Shown here piece by piece: positions 1 through 13,116 of a stretch of DNA of 64,000 nt. Position 1 is the stretch's first letter. Every line of letters starts with the position of its first letter. This DNA comes from Fistulifera solaris. Taxonomy: Eukaryota; Bacillariophyta; Bacillariophyceae; Naviculales; Stauroneidaceae. The DNA lies in assembly GCA_030295235.1 (NCBI GenBank), contig AP026130.1, forward strand, positions 310,001-374,000, written 5' to 3'. The notes under the pieces are model-generated. The model did not search any database. It had not been told where the DNA came from and saw nothing but the letters and a program-made list of their open reading frames with translations. The position numbers and the translations under genes were made by a program.

Positions 1-1478
1 AACATAGATATAGTCCGGTGCCATGGATTTCGCATCCGGTGCTTCCGTCGCGGCTAACTGCACTTCCACTTCTTCCACCTCTTCAACATCATTGCTGTCC
101 TGGTTGCTCGACGATCCTTTTTTCTGCAAAAACATCTTGCCTTTGTTCTTAATTTTGTTCAAGGTCGTTTTTACGGCTTTCGTGGCTTTGGCCGCCGTTT
201 CCCCCATATTGGCGAGCGCGGACTCCCCGTACATGGCTTTCTTATCCGCCTTGACAATGTCCACCAGCTCTTGCGCCAAGCACTCGGATGGCGTCGCGGG
301 AGCACCCGATCCCAGCTGATTTACCATTTGTCGTGGCGACGAAAATTCTCCCTTGACCGTGGTCATGAACAGATCCGGAATGCGCTGATTGACGGTATTG
401 GCATCCATACCCCGCGTTTCCATGTTGTTGGTGTCCAAATGAATAATAAGAACATCACCCAATCCGTCCGTATAGTCTAAACGGGACACCACGGGCGACA
501 AAATACCAATCAAGTAGGGATAGGGCGCCGCCAGATACTGCCACAAATGCGGCGGCATGACGGGAATGTACAAATGCTGCCATTGGAGCATGCCTTGCGC
601 CAGCATGGCGAGAGCCGCATGCGAGCAAGCGGCCAACCGGGTCGGACTATGGCTTACCATGATGACACGACGTTCCGAAAGAAGAGCCGACAAAATGCGG
701 AGCGCGTGGGCCACACCCACACAGCGTAGTAGGGGTAAAATGGAGTTGCTGGCATTTGCCACGGATTGACTCGACGAGGCGGTCAGTAACGCGGTGGGAA
801 TCAAGTAGCGATTGAGATCGACGGAAGTAAAGGTGGGAACGGACAATCCCAGTTCCAGTCCTTCCAAAGTTGCGAGAAGAGGAACTCCCTGTTGCTCTGG
901 GGGTCTCGTCTGATATATTCTCGCCAAATGCTGCTGATGATTGACCAGATTGTGCAACAGCCACTTTTGCGGTTCCGCGTGAGCTTGTTGATACGGCGGC
1001 ATCGTCGCTTGATGGTAGGAAATCGCTTGCAACGATTTGAGAATAGAGGCATAGAGCGAATCGGCACCCGCCGCACGCGTCAATATCACCAGTGCCCGTT
1101 CTCCTCGTCGTCCTACATCGTATCGGGATCGAGCCACCAAATGGGGCGGTAAATACCTTCGTACGTGCCCATGCATGCGGGCGCCCGTACTGAGCTGCAA
1201 CGAAAACGTGAACTGAAGGAAGGGTGTATTTTGCATCGCGTGGTAGTCGTAACGATTGAGGGGTGACGCTCCTGAAGCGGGCGGAGCCGACGTCTGATCG
1301 TATTCTGGAAACGCAAAACTGGCGACTTGCGGGATACTTTTTGCATTTCTTCCATGAGAGCATCGTCTCTTGCCGGGGACGGCACCCAGAAGGGTTTTGG
1401 GCAAGACGACGAAGCCGCTGGATGCGGAACATCCAAAAACAGATCAAAGAGGGGCAGCGGGCTTGCAGGTGCCGCCAT
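1..1478 (-). CDS. DENN-domain protein, 3' end outside window
   Basis: The product is a DENN-domain protein. This family mostly acts as guanine-nucleotide exchange factors for Rab GTPases in membrane traffic; the GTPase partner cannot be inferred here. After the chosen Met (1478) an upstream-DENN start (PLFDLFLDV) is visible. The core DENN block lies near 510-690, with SERRVIMVSHSPTRL followed by PPHLWQYLAAPYPYLIGI. The last part in the window is lysine-rich, then acidic. About 490 codons are present and the frame runs open off the left edge, so the C terminus is missing. The first ~50 codons sit in a different frame from the rest. The switch is at a three-base run at 1331-1333, where one extra base would join VSP to QVASFAFPEYD, so a sequence error is more likely than an intron. 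Family call is firm; exact subfamily is not. Confidence 0.8.
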
Positions 1479-1878
1479 TTTGCAGCGTCTTTTTGTTGAA
1501 CGAATTATAAATAGCTTCAAGTGAATCAATACAGATTGCTGATTACCTTGTTAATGCGCAACCCATTTTCCTCTCGTCATCGGCTGCTTCCGCGACGACG
1601 GTTGAAAAATCCAACCGCAATCGCACCTCGTGTCGTACTGGTTTCTGTCGGATCCGTTAGGAGCTCGGAGTAATAGGAGGTCATTATCTTTTGGAATCGC
1701 TATAATGTGTATCGTGAGAAGATACTACAGCCTAATGCTAAACAATGAAAAAGACGAAAGCGAACGATGATATGACCTGGTTGCTTATGAACCGGTCGAT
1801 GCTCAGAAATGAACAGAAAGTAGCGTTGGCAAACTATCAAGCGATCACTATTCTTTTATATTGATGAGAACACCCATC
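1479..1878. other. Intergenic stretch, no gene seen
   Basis: This 400-bp gap lies upstream of the DENN gene and downstream of the decayed NmrA-like copy. It presumably holds the DENN promoter. I see no convincing ORF, repeat or RNA gene in it. Confidence 0.5.
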
Positions 1879-2743
1879 CTACAAAAGAGTAACTTCAAGA
1901 GCTTGTTTCAAGGTCGCAAGCTCCACGCCATAACTCTTTGCGCCTTCGCTCGTGTCGCAACCGAGACTTCCCAGCGCCCGGTTCTCCAAGAAGATGCAAT
2001 CGAAATGAACCCATCATATCACCGTTCTGAAGCAATTCCTGCTCTTGCTTCAAAGCTTCCTCCCCGGTAAGGTCAGTGAATGTAAACTTTTGTCCTTTAA
2101 CCTCCTCCACGAGAGCTAGTGCTTCACGCCAAGGCATGGTCTCAGCCTGAATGCAGAGACTACCTCCATTCGCAAACTTCGGGATCGGCCAAGGCCTTGG
2201 CCAAAACATACCAATATCGGCCGTTTCGTAAAAGAGAATCTACCGGCACCACCATCCACCAAGGTCGCCGTCATGTTCTCAAGATCCGCCAAGAAAGCGA
2301 AAACGTAGTCCGAAAATAGTCCAGTGTACACGGCAAGAGTCGGAAGACCGACCTTTTCGTGGTCCATAACAACCTTTTTCCCAACAAAAAGGGAAAACCC
2401 GGCTTCCAACGGCGATGGTCAACGCCAAACTGAGAAGGAACATAGAGAGAGGCACCCGCTGCTTTGGCAGCATTGATCAACTTAATCTCGGTGTCAACAA
2501 AGTCTGGGCCCGAAACAGTTGTAACGACGACGGAAGGCGTTGGGCATGGCCTTGACCAGTCCCTCTAAGTCATTAAAGTCCACTTGCTGTACTTTCCATC
2601 CAAAACTTTCGAGATTCTTGGTTTTCTCTCCGATCGACCTGACCAGGGCAACCTTGGCATCGAAGCCTTGCGCAGTCGCGAAGACCCTTGGCCATTTCTT
2701 GGCCTAGGCCTCCGGTGGCGCCGACAAAGTAAAGAACTTTCAT
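1879..2743 (-). pseudogene. Decayed NmrA-like NAD(P)-binding protein copy
   Basis: This is a full-length but broken paralogue of the plus-strand gene at 13779-14645. Reading from Met at 2743 the copy starts MKVLYFVGATGGLGQE, a Rossmann GxxGxxG nucleotide-binding start. It later shows INAAKAAGASLYVPSQ, LPTLAVYTGLFSDY and LTGEEALKQEQELL, all shared with the other copy. At least six single-base indels break the frame, near 2690, 2536, 2375, 2221, 2210, 2183 and 1960. That is denser than in other genes of the window, so real decay is likely even if some are sequence errors. NmrA-like proteins are atypical short-chain dehydrogenases that sense or use NAD(P)H; no specific substrate is implied. The retrotransposon sits about 160 bp upstream of the start and may have disrupted its promoter. 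Confidence 0.7.
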
Positions 2744-2900
2744 GATTGAATAAATAGGGTATTGATGGTGCTGTTGTGTTGAAGAATAAAATTGTGAGCA
2801 CTGATCGACTTGCGGTTGAGCTTTGCTTTTCGCGAAGATGAAAGACCTTTTTCATACTTTTTTCTCGGATGTTCTCAGCGGCGATGACGGCGGCGATCTC

Positions 2901-2905
2901 GCGAT
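2901..2905. repeat. Target-site duplication GCGAT (left)
   Basis: GCGAT lies directly outside the left LTR and is repeated exactly at 9994-9998 outside the right LTR. A 5-bp duplication is the size expected for Ty1/Copia integrase. Confidence 0.9.
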
Positions 2906-3358
2906 TCTCACGTATCGACGGACAGAAATTGGAAGTATTTTCTGTCAACCAAGTCGCTACGTTTCGCAACAACAGAAGAGGAAGTATCTGGTAGCCTAAG
3001 ACGATAAAACAGTCAAAGTTTTCCAAACAACAATATTATAAGCCTTTACAAATCCGACAAATGATCAAGGTGGAACCTCACTGGGTGATGGTTCCGCCGA
3101 GAATGTCACTGCCATCGGACTAGGTCTTATTTTATCTTGAAATTCTGAGCTCACGTATGTGGCTCTAACATTCTTGTATCGCGTTGCTTGCAAACTTTTC
3201 ACGCCTTCACGATCAATCCAAATCGTACAAAGACCCTTGGGCCTCTCCCATGAGGTTCCGTCCCGAAGGCTTCCGATTTGGGGGTCGTTCGCGATAGGTC
3301 GTGCGGCTAAATTGGGTGAGTCCCTAGTAGTCTGCCCGCTATCCGCATATCCGTGACA
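2906..3358 (-). repeat. 3' LTR of the Copia element
   Basis: This 453-bp LTR matches 9537-9993 almost base for base. It differs by one substitution in the TTTCGCAAC/TTTAGCAAC segment, by a missing C near 3098 and by a missing GGT near 3289. It ends at CGTGACA, directly before the internal purine tract. Confidence 0.92.
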
Positions 3359-6300
3359 CTCCCTCTCAGACGAAGAGGGACCACTTTCATTCCAACCCAT
3401 TAACTTGTCTCGAAGATAGGTAAACGTTTCCCTAGGCAATCCTTTCGTCATGATATCCGCAAGCTGTTCTTTAGTGTCAATCTTGTTGATCTTCAATTCA
3501 CCACTTTGAACATGTTGTCGGAAGAAATGATACTTGGTTGCATAGTGCTTCGAGCGAGGGGTCATCCAGCGGAATCGTAGCAAGAGTGAGCGCTCCATTG
3601 TTGTCTTCAAATACATCCGAATGGGCAATGCTCTCGACTTGATCTTCTCCAGTAATAGCCTTAGCAACAGCAGTAACAAGTCTTCGCATCGGCAAAACAT
3701 CGCGCATAGCAGTACTCAATGCGACATACTCACTCTCCATTGTACTTAGAGAGATTTCAGACTGTAGCTTCGATACCCAAAGTAGGGGGCAATTGCCGAG
3801 CGTCAAGATGTAGCCAGTACGCGACTTCACACTTATCGGATCTTCAGGATCTTCAGCTCCCCACAAACCGGCAAAGTCGGCATCAACAAAGCAATCAATC
3901 TTCAACTCTTTCGTCGGATGCATCACCAAACCACGATCGGCCGTTCCTTTCAAATAGCGGACAATTCTCTTGATCGCTTTAGCATGACTTTGCCTCGGCG
4001 AATGAGTGAAGCGAGCGCACTGATGGACAGCAAATGCAATATCCGGTCGAGAGTTTGACGACAAGTAGAGCAACATTCCGACAACCGAAGCATAATTCCA
4101 AGACTCGGCGAACGCAGCACCAGCCAAATCTTTTCCCAATGGTTTGTTTTCAGCAGGCGTGTCGCAAGAATTACAATCAGCCATGTCGGTAGCTTCGATG
4201 ACGCGATTAATGAGACCTTTCTGGGTCAACTCGATAGTATCGCCACGACGGGTAAACTGAATTCCCAAGAACGCGGAAACATCTTTCGACTCCACAGTCA
4301 AAGTCAGAACCTTGTCAATAGCTTCGATCATCTCATCCATGCACTTTTCATCGAGACTGAACCAAAGGCAATCATCGGCGTAAGTCAAACAAATAATTTT
4401 CTCGTGCACGAACAGGCAAGCATCGATATCGACCAACTGTTTGAAACCATGCTTCTCCAAAGTGTCCTTCAGCAAGTTAAAGAATCGGAGTGGACTATCG
4501 GACTTGCCATAAAGCGTCTTCTGGAGCATCAAAACAGTATCTTCGCCATCGTCGTGAAATCCTTGAGGCATCTCGATGTAGCACTCTTCAGTAGGCGGCA
4601 AAGGGGCTTGGCCGAGCGCATTGACATAATCAACTTGGCGGGTATGCATTCCATGGACGATGGACATAATCAACAACAACCGGACTGTGGACCACTGTAC
4701 GACAGGAGAGTAGGACTCGAAATAGTCGACTCCTTTTATCTCCATATCGCCACGAACACAGAATCTCGCCTTGTACTTCGTGGGTGTCCCATCCGGTGAA
4801 CGCTTAAGCCGAAGCAGCCCAAGTGGACTTTATCACGCGCTTATTTGCAGGTACAGAAGCTCGCGGAATTTTCCTCCATGTCCCCATCTTCTCCAACATT
4901 CGAATTTCTTTCACCATCGCATCTTGCCATTCTCGATATTCAGCAGACGACATAGCTTGATGATACATTGGATAGTCGGGATCGGAACCTTTCTTTGGCT
5001 TCTTTACACGCTGCATAGCGGCGAAAGCAACAGGATCTCGCAAATCAAACTCGCCGAGCTCCGAATCCCAACAAGCAACAAGGCCGGAATGAATCGACGC
5101 CAATAAAGGAGAAAGTTTCGCGAGGAATCGGCGCAAGAACAACCGAAGCAACGTTGGTAATAAATTCATTGAACTTTCTTGGAGCACGTCTCTCGCGAGT
5201 GGATCGGCGAGGTTCGGTAGGAGCAGCTGGTGTCTTCTTCCGCGGCGAACTTGATGGAGGCTTGGCATCCACAGCAACCTTGGGAGCAGGAATCGGCTCA
5301 ACCGGTTTTGAATTTGGCTCAGGTAGTTTAACAGGAGTAGTAACTGTCTTTTGCTCTTGCTCCCTCTGCAATGTAGGCTCGCTTGAACTCTTTTCAGTCG
5401 TAGGTTCGGCATCTGTTCGCAGTCGCTGGTGCACCTTGTCGAAATCAACCGGGGGGCTAGCATTGTCTTGAACGCTTCGAATCTTGCGAGATCGCTCTTG
5501 AATTCGAACATGCAACTCTTCTTGACTCAACCACTCGTCATCCAAGTCGATCGGATCATCCTCATCGAAAAATACTTGGAAGCGAGGCGATGCGAAGATG
5601 TCGGCCCAAGTCTTCGGATCGACAGAATCATCCGCACCGACAACATTCGAAACAGTGGCAAACCAATCATCGACAACAACATGAAACTGCGCGGAAATCC
5701 GGTTCGTTTCTAGGTTCAAAACAACAGGAACATTCGATGCATGCCGCTTCGACAAACCCAAGAAAACGCCGCGTCTTGAGCGAGGTTCAAACTTCGGAAT
5801 CTTGTGCCCATCTTGCAACTTCGGGTTCAGAATATACGGGTGATCCCCAAACATGCATATCAGCAAACACTTTTCGATCGGTCGTTGTTCTGAAGATCAT
5901 ATCAGCCGGAGATGTATTGTTTTCGCCGGGTCCATAGTTGAAATTTTGAACGACATAATCAATCGCCTGAGGCCACAAGTCCGAAGAAATCGCTTTCGGC
6001 CAACGCAATTTAGCATGTAGCATCGTAGTGCGTGCGAGAGATATAATACTTCCGATTGCGCGCTCAGCAACAGCATTTTGGTGGTGAGCACCAGGTCCAC
6101 TGAGAGTCATCGACTGGTAGTTCGTATCAATTTGCTTTGCGAACTCCTGCGCCGTAAACGTGCCATTGTCGGTATGATATTGGACCACCGTGATGCCGTG
6201 GTTCGCCATTGCACTTTCAAACTCCAACTTGGCGCGCAAAGCCTCGCCAGCAGTAAAATTCAAAACATGAACGACATAAACAAATCCACTTGCATGATCG

Positions 6301-7864
6301 ACAAAAATCACACCGCCTTTGAACTTCTCATCATCCTTGGTACCACCGAAACCAGAGTAAAGACGTCCTCTCGTTGAAACAGAGAAGTGATCCATTGAAA
6401 CCTTCTGGCCCGGAATTAAAATATCCTTCGAGAGAACTTTGGATTGGCGATCGACGGTCAATTTCGCTCCAGTCGACTTGCGCTTTCCTTTTCCATACAT
6501 GCAAGCAGCGCTTGGGAATCATACAACGCGCCGCGCTTGGACTTCAGCAGAATTTCCGAGCGCCCGGTTTTGAGCAAGGCTTGAATGCTTTTCATGCTTC
6601 GGTGAACAAATCGGAAATGCAAGCGAAGAAGAAACTTCTGTGCCTCACTCAAGTTTTGATTCTCAGCTGTAGTAACACAGTTTTGAATCTTCGCAGCATT
6701 GAGAGCAACAGATTGTTTTCGGAACATCTCCAACGTAGGCAAATTGTTTTCAGGAGAGTATGCAATATCAAGAAAGTGGCCGTCCAACAAATCGACATGA
6801 ATGAGGCTCGAGTCGCCCGGAAAAACGCGGTTCGTCGTTTCGTTGCGCCTTCACCAATTGACAATAGGACTGTGGGCTGAAGAGTCGAACATTCGCCTCG
6901 GGCACATGTAATCCGGGAATCCGAAAAGTAAAGCCCTTGCCGTTTGACAGAGTAGCAGTCCACTCAAGAGTACCTGTGCCGGCAATCGAAGAACCTGCAG
7001 CAAAGCCAGACAAAACTGTATCGCCAGTAGTAGGGGTGTAGGATGTGAAGTCATCACGGTCGAATGTAACAGCAACTGTGGCTCCAGTGTCCCATATAAC
7101 CGGAAACAGATTCGCCATGGTCGGTTTTCCAGCGACATGGACTTGATGCAGAGCAGGGAGGGCATAAATAGACGGGGGAAGCTTCGCGTCACGGTGCAAA
7201 GTAGGCTCTAGATTTGTCTACACTATTATGTCCCTCTCGAAGCAACATCGTCTCAGTAGCTCCCTCTGGAAGAGAATGCCCGGTGGGGTAACAAAATAAT
7301 GAAGTGTCATCTAGTAGGTGCCAGGGCGTAGGATGCTCGTTCGGCCGGACACGGCAAATCAAACGACTTCGGTATTCAAATGACCGTTCCGATCTATCAT
7401 ATCCGGGAAGCTCTAAGGCCCAACGCGGAATCACTTGGTCGTCCTCAACGTTTTCTCTTGACGCGCGCAGGCTCAACAAAACGATTTTGCTTTCGGCCGA
7501 AAAACACCACCCTCACCATGCTGACAATTCGAAGCTTTTGATGATGAAGAAGGATCAGGAGGTCGGCGCAAACGTCGGCTGCGTTCACTTGGATGAAACT
7601 GGTGGCAGCCATGCCAGGCGGGCACCAAGTTGACTCCATAAACAACACCAGGGGCTCCGAAGCGTAAGCGTCACTCGCCACATGCTCGTCATGATCAAAG
7701 AAAGCACCATGAAACGACACGGAGAGAGATGAGACGCTTCCGGGCAAAGGTTTGAATCGCGGCCGAAGACCAAGAGAGCGACGATGAGCGGCACTTTGGG
7801 CACGCAACCACTTCGAAATGGTCGGCAACACGGAAATGACGCCACCAAGAAAAACACTCAACAA
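3065..7864 (-). CDS. pol: Copia pol polyprotein, frame-broken
   Basis: Segments appear in Copia order. The aspartic protease is at about 7100-6770, with WDTGAT as catalytic motif. Integrase is at about 6500-5790, with first acidic residue in VSMDHF, second in HTDNGT and third in NAVAERAIG. Reverse transcriptase starts just upstream of 4745, with the YADD catalytic motif in CLTYADDCLW. RNase H is at about 3920-3680, with SRTGYIL and STMESEYVALS. The product would copy and integrate the element from virus-like particles. Frame changes lie near 4810 (before RLKRSPDGT) and near 3560 (before RSKHYATKYHFF), and more lie between gag and protease, so no single ORF spans it. The natural C terminus is probably close to DKLMGW near 3400; the ORF runs on into the LTR to 3065. 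The start at 7864 is uncertain. Confidence 0.85.
3359..3367 (-). other. Polypurine tract of the element
   Basis: On the element strand the bases just before the 3' LTR read GAGAGGGAG. A purine run here is the usual primer for plus-strand DNA synthesis of LTR elements. The call rests on position and composition only. Confidence 0.65.
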
Positions 7865-7982
7865 TCAACCAGCAAAGAATAAAATGCTTCGGCGACAACT
7901 CCAACAATAAACGACCGATAAGGACGGACAAAAGGCTCAGGAAGGGACCTCGATCGAAAGGTTCACCTTCCCTGCCGATTTC

Positions 7983-9435
7983 CTATTCGGAATCGCTGTC
8001 GGAACCCCAACAGAACTGCAAGGGTGCCGTCCAAGCTTGGGCAACATTAGCGGCAGGAGCGGCGGGCTTGGCATCAGCGGGCTTCTCTTCCTTGCTCTTG
8101 TGCTCGTCGGTTCCATGGGTCTGGTTCCAGCGCTTGCATTTGGCGCAATAATAGAAAGTCTTGCCGTACTTGGTCATGGTGGTGGGCTCTCCATCCTTCG
8201 GCGATGCGAGTCCAACGAGTTTCGGTCGAACCGCCGCTTTCTTTTCGCCATCACCACCGCCAGTCTTCGTAGCAGCCTTGTCTTTGTTCGCCTTCTTGTC
8301 CTTGGTCTTCGAGGAGGCAGTTTTAGTGCCATTCGACTCGAATTTCGACTTGAGGGTCTTGAACTTCGGCTTTGAGACTCTTGATCGCCGCAGCATTAGC
8401 ACTAACTTCAGTAGTAGTTCCTTTAGCCGGTCCCCAATCTTCCTTTAGGTTGCTGTAGACATCCTTTGCTTCATGGAGAATGCGGCGATAGTTGGTGTAG
8501 CCGCTCATCCTTTCAGCAACTTCCTTCGACTTTCCGGCAGAGAGAGCACAAAGTCGGAGAGGGATGCGAAGCCGTGTGCCAGTGAACACGGAATCCTTCG
8601 ACCGAGCAAGTGCACAGCTGCTGCTGCAAAATGACCAAGTGATCGCGAGGGAGCTGATCATTGGCCTCCAACTCTTGCAAAGTCTCCATCTGCGCATTCG
8701 CCCAGGCAGCAACATTTTCTCCGGGAGTTTCGACCAACTTGCTGCGGAACACCTCTTCGAGTTGAGGAACCGCGGCGTTTGGAAGAACTTCTTCGGTGAT
8801 TTTCATCCAAACCAAAGGTCCAAGGCGCGCATGAGCAGAGCTCAAAGAAGTTCGAATCGTGCGCTGGAAGGAGCTCCAACGAGTTAAACAGAAAAGCAGC
8901 CGAATCGCTAAGCGAATTGATCATATACTGATCAAACACACCGGACTTGATCATGTCTTGAGGGTGCTTCAGCGACTTCATCGAAGGTGAACTTGCCGTG
9001 GTAGACAAAGAGATCAATAACACGACTGAGATCGGCAGGATCGTTCATGAAGAACGGCTGTCGAGACCATGCGTAATGCAATGGTTGAACGCTGCATCCG
9101 CAAGCTCAACAAGGCGATAGTCATTCGCGGTAGGACTGAACTTGGGGTCGAGACCGGAGATGCGATCCTTGAAACTTTTCTCGGCGATACGGATTCGGAT
9201 CTCGAAAGCAGTAGGGCGTCGCAGGCACAAGGTTAACACTCGCGAGTAAAGCTTGCATCCGGAGCACCGCCAATGGCTGGGATAGAACTTTGAACAAGGC
9301 CGAACTTCGGCGAGCGGGCTCGGAAAAAGTGGCCTGAACATTCGTTTCGACTTTTAAGCTCGGTGAAAACGCGAGTGTAGAACCAGTTAGAACCGGAGGA
9401 GGTTTCCTGTCATCAGCTTCGGTTTGGGAAGACAT
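7983..9435 (-). CDS. gag: Copia gag protein, frame-broken
   Basis: The likely start is Met at 9435, 102 bp inside the 5' LTR, reading MSSQTEADDRKPPPVLTGS. Gag proteins form the particle that packages element RNA. The C-terminal part is rich in Lys and Ala and holds a zinc-binding-like patch, YYCAKCKRWNQTHGTDEHK (C-x2-C, then two His). It ends in an acidic tail, SDSDSE, with a stop at 7983. The middle is spread over three frames: about 9435-9200, then the PTAFEIRIRIAEKSF segment to about 9045, then others to 8400. The locus as given therefore cannot make an intact Gag. Element-encoded identity comes from position and the zinc patch; I do not recognise the capsid fold from sequence alone. Confidence 0.7.
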
Positions 9436-9522
9436 ATCGCCGAATAACGGGGCGACAAAAAAGGGAGTAAGTAGGGCACGTGTATCAAACAACTGCAAAA
9501 GACTGTACCAGATAGTGTAAAT

Positions 9523-9536
9523 CTGGGCTCGTAACC
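9523..9536 (-). other. Primer-binding site, half-tRNA-Met type
   Basis: Directly inside the 5' LTR the element strand reads GGTTACGAGCCCAG. This is complementary, with one mismatch, to the anticodon arm of initiator tRNA-Met (GGGCTCATAACC region) and not to a tRNA 3' end. Drosophila copia is known to use such an internal tRNA fragment. The match to this diatom's own tRNA was not checked. Confidence 0.55.
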
Positions 9537-9993
9537 TCTCACGTATCGACGGACAGAAATTGGAAGTATTTTCTGTCAACCAAGTCGCTACGTTTAGCAA
9601 CAACAGAAGAGGAAGTATCTGGTAGCCTAAGACGATAAAACAGTCAAAGTTTTCCAAACAACAATATTATAAGCCTTTACAAATCCGACAAATGATCAAG
9701 GTGGAACCTCACTGGGTGATGGTTCCGCCCGAGAATGTCACTGCCATCGGACTAGGTCTTATTTTATCTTGAAATTCTGAGCTCACGTATGTGGCTCTAA
9801 CATTCTTGTATCGCGTTGCTTGCAAACTTTTCACGCCTTCACGATCAATCCAAATCGTACAAAGACCCTTGGGCCTCTCCCATGAGGTTCCGTCCCGAAG
9901 GCTTCCGATTTGGGGGTCGTGGTTCGCGATAGGTCGTGCGGCTAAATTGGGTGAGTCCCTAGTAGTCTGCCCGCTATCCGCATATCCGTGACA
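9537..9993 (-). repeat. 5' LTR of the Copia element
   Basis: This 457-bp copy of the LTR lies at the upstream end of the element. It should hold the element promoter and polyadenylation signals, but I cannot place them with confidence. It ends at CGTGACA at 9993, followed directly by the GCGAT duplication. Confidence 0.92.
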
Positions 9994-9998
9994 GCGAT
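9994..9998. repeat. Target-site duplication GCGAT (right)
   Basis: This is the exact match of 2901-2905 and fixes the right end of the retrotransposon insertion. Confidence 0.9.
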
Positions 9999-10264
9999 GG
10001 TTTTCCGCTGAATTTTCCAGAATGTTCTCGTCTGTCTGTTACCAGTACAGTACCAATGATGATGACCAGCAACGATGATGACATCATCCACGTACGTACT
10101 GTCCATTCGGGATTCGTCGACAACAGTCCGTACAGCGTCCGCACTCTTTAGAACGCTCCACACTCCAAACCTGCTTCAATTATATTCATTCGAAGGCAGC
10201 CATGTTGTGAGTTCTAAATCCGAATCGCACACAAGGAAAAGATACGTGCACTATTTCAGCTTTT

Positions 10265-11970
<1,706 letters not shown>

Positions 11971-12336
11971 TTTGATCGCAAAAGACACGGAAACGCACTC
12001 GAGGTGAATTGTTTTAAAGCAGATAGTAACAGGAGTAAAGCACAAAAGCACTTTTGATTGAGAAATAAAAATTTACGAAAGCGGGTGCGAACGAAATATA
12101 TACCAGGTAATGCGGGGGGCATTTAATGACGCGTACATTGTCTACTACCGGCGTCTGTCATTGCTACGTGTGGGTGTCATCGAACGTCGCGATCATCGGC
12201 GGCAAAAAAAAGATCGTCGATGGATTTATTAGACAATTGATTCTAATCATAAAATATTAAAAGAAACCAAGCATACAAAGAACCTTGTTCACTCAAGACG
12301 TCGCTTAAATACGTAAACATTTGAAGTTGTCGCGAA

Positions 12337-13116
12337 ATGAAGTTCCGTTGCCCGAGCCTACTATTAATTGTCGTATGTCTTCTGGCGACACAAACGGCTT
12401 TTGCGAGAACGCTTTACCCCGTGGCAGTGACTGGATACCACCGCCGTCGAAGCGCACCCGGACACCATCGTTCGTCTGTTTTACCTGTCAGTCGCAGAAC
12501 GACAAGACAATCTCAAGAGCGCGCGGTCCCCGAAGTCGTCGATGCGCCACAATCGGGTGTCCATCATTCTGCCGAACTCGGCCTGGTGGGGAGGATCGTT
12601 GCCGGAGCCGTGGAAGTCGCTGTGAGCACTGGACTCGAATATGTGTCCGGATTTTTGGGAGGATATACGCTGGGAACGGTCACCGATGTGCCTCGATTGT
12701 TGTTTCGTACGACGAGTCAACCCACCTTCCTGAAAGAAACGTCGAGCCGCTTCGTACGAATGCACGGCAAAGCCTTGAAATGGGCCAAAACGTGGGGAGG
12801 GATTTCGGCGGCCTTTGGTGGTTTCAACGTCCTCATTAAAGTGGTTCGGGGTGGGAAAGAAGATGACTGGAATTCGATTCTTAGTAGCACCGCCGCCGGT
12901 GTTTTCTTTGCCCGAAAAGGTACGCATCTATGAGTGTTGTAAGAATGGCGGAACTGTGGGCCGACGACTCAATCTTGCTTTCTTTGAATGACAGAAGGTC
13001 CACAGGGGATGCTACGTGCTGCCGTTCTGTACGGTGGGTTGATGTACGTCATTCATGGTGGAACGTTTTCAAGACGTGATCCATCTCGATATGTCGAAGA
13101 ACCCATAGACTTTTGA
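12337..13116 (+). CDS. Tim17/Tim22-family membrane protein with signal peptide
   Basis: Two exons are joined over a 75-bp intron at 12920-12994 (GTACGC...ACAG), giving about 234 residues. The N terminus is a clear signal peptide: MKFRCPSLLLIVVCLLATQ, then TAFA before Arg. The C-terminal half resembles Tim17/Tim22/Tim23 pore subunits, with KALKWAKTWGGISAAFGGFN, then RGGKEDDWNSILSSTAAGVF, then GPQGMLRAAVLYGGLMYVIH across the splice. Such proteins normally insert into mitochondrial or plastid envelope membranes without a signal peptide. The leader therefore suggests a compartment behind the ER, such as the complex plastid, but the residue after the cleavage site is Arg, not the Phe typical of diatom stromal import. 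No frame break is needed. Promoter space of 366 bp is shared with the divergent JmjC gene. Confidence 0.7.

Larger units (their letters stand above)
2906..9993 (-). mobile_element. Ty1/Copia LTR retrotransposon (diatom CoDi-like)
   Basis: This is a complete 7.1-kb LTR element in minus orientation. It has direct repeats of 453 and 457 bp that begin TGTCACGG on the element strand, a GCGAT target duplication, a primer-binding site next to the right (5') LTR and a purine tract next to the left (3') LTR. The coding order on the minus strand is gag, protease, integrase, reverse transcriptase, RNase H, which is the Copia order. Integrase before reverse transcriptase excludes Gypsy. I count only about three difference events between the LTRs (one substitution, a 1-base and a 3-base indel), so insertion was recent. 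The coding region nevertheless carries several single-base frame breaks. CoDi-like is inferred from the diatom host, not from a phylogeny. Confidence 0.93.

Noticed and set aside
23-319. Plus-strand ORF rich in Ser and Thr
   Set aside because: It is the antisense shadow of the acidic/Lys-rich part of the DENN protein.
647-1447. Long minus-strand ORF of 266 codons
   Set aside because: It overlaps the DENN frame on the same strand, lacks family features, and the neighbouring frame has a clear DENN match.
3065-3360. ORF reaching from pol through the LTR
   Set aside because: It is a chance continuation of the pol frame into the LTR and is partly mirrored in the other LTR.
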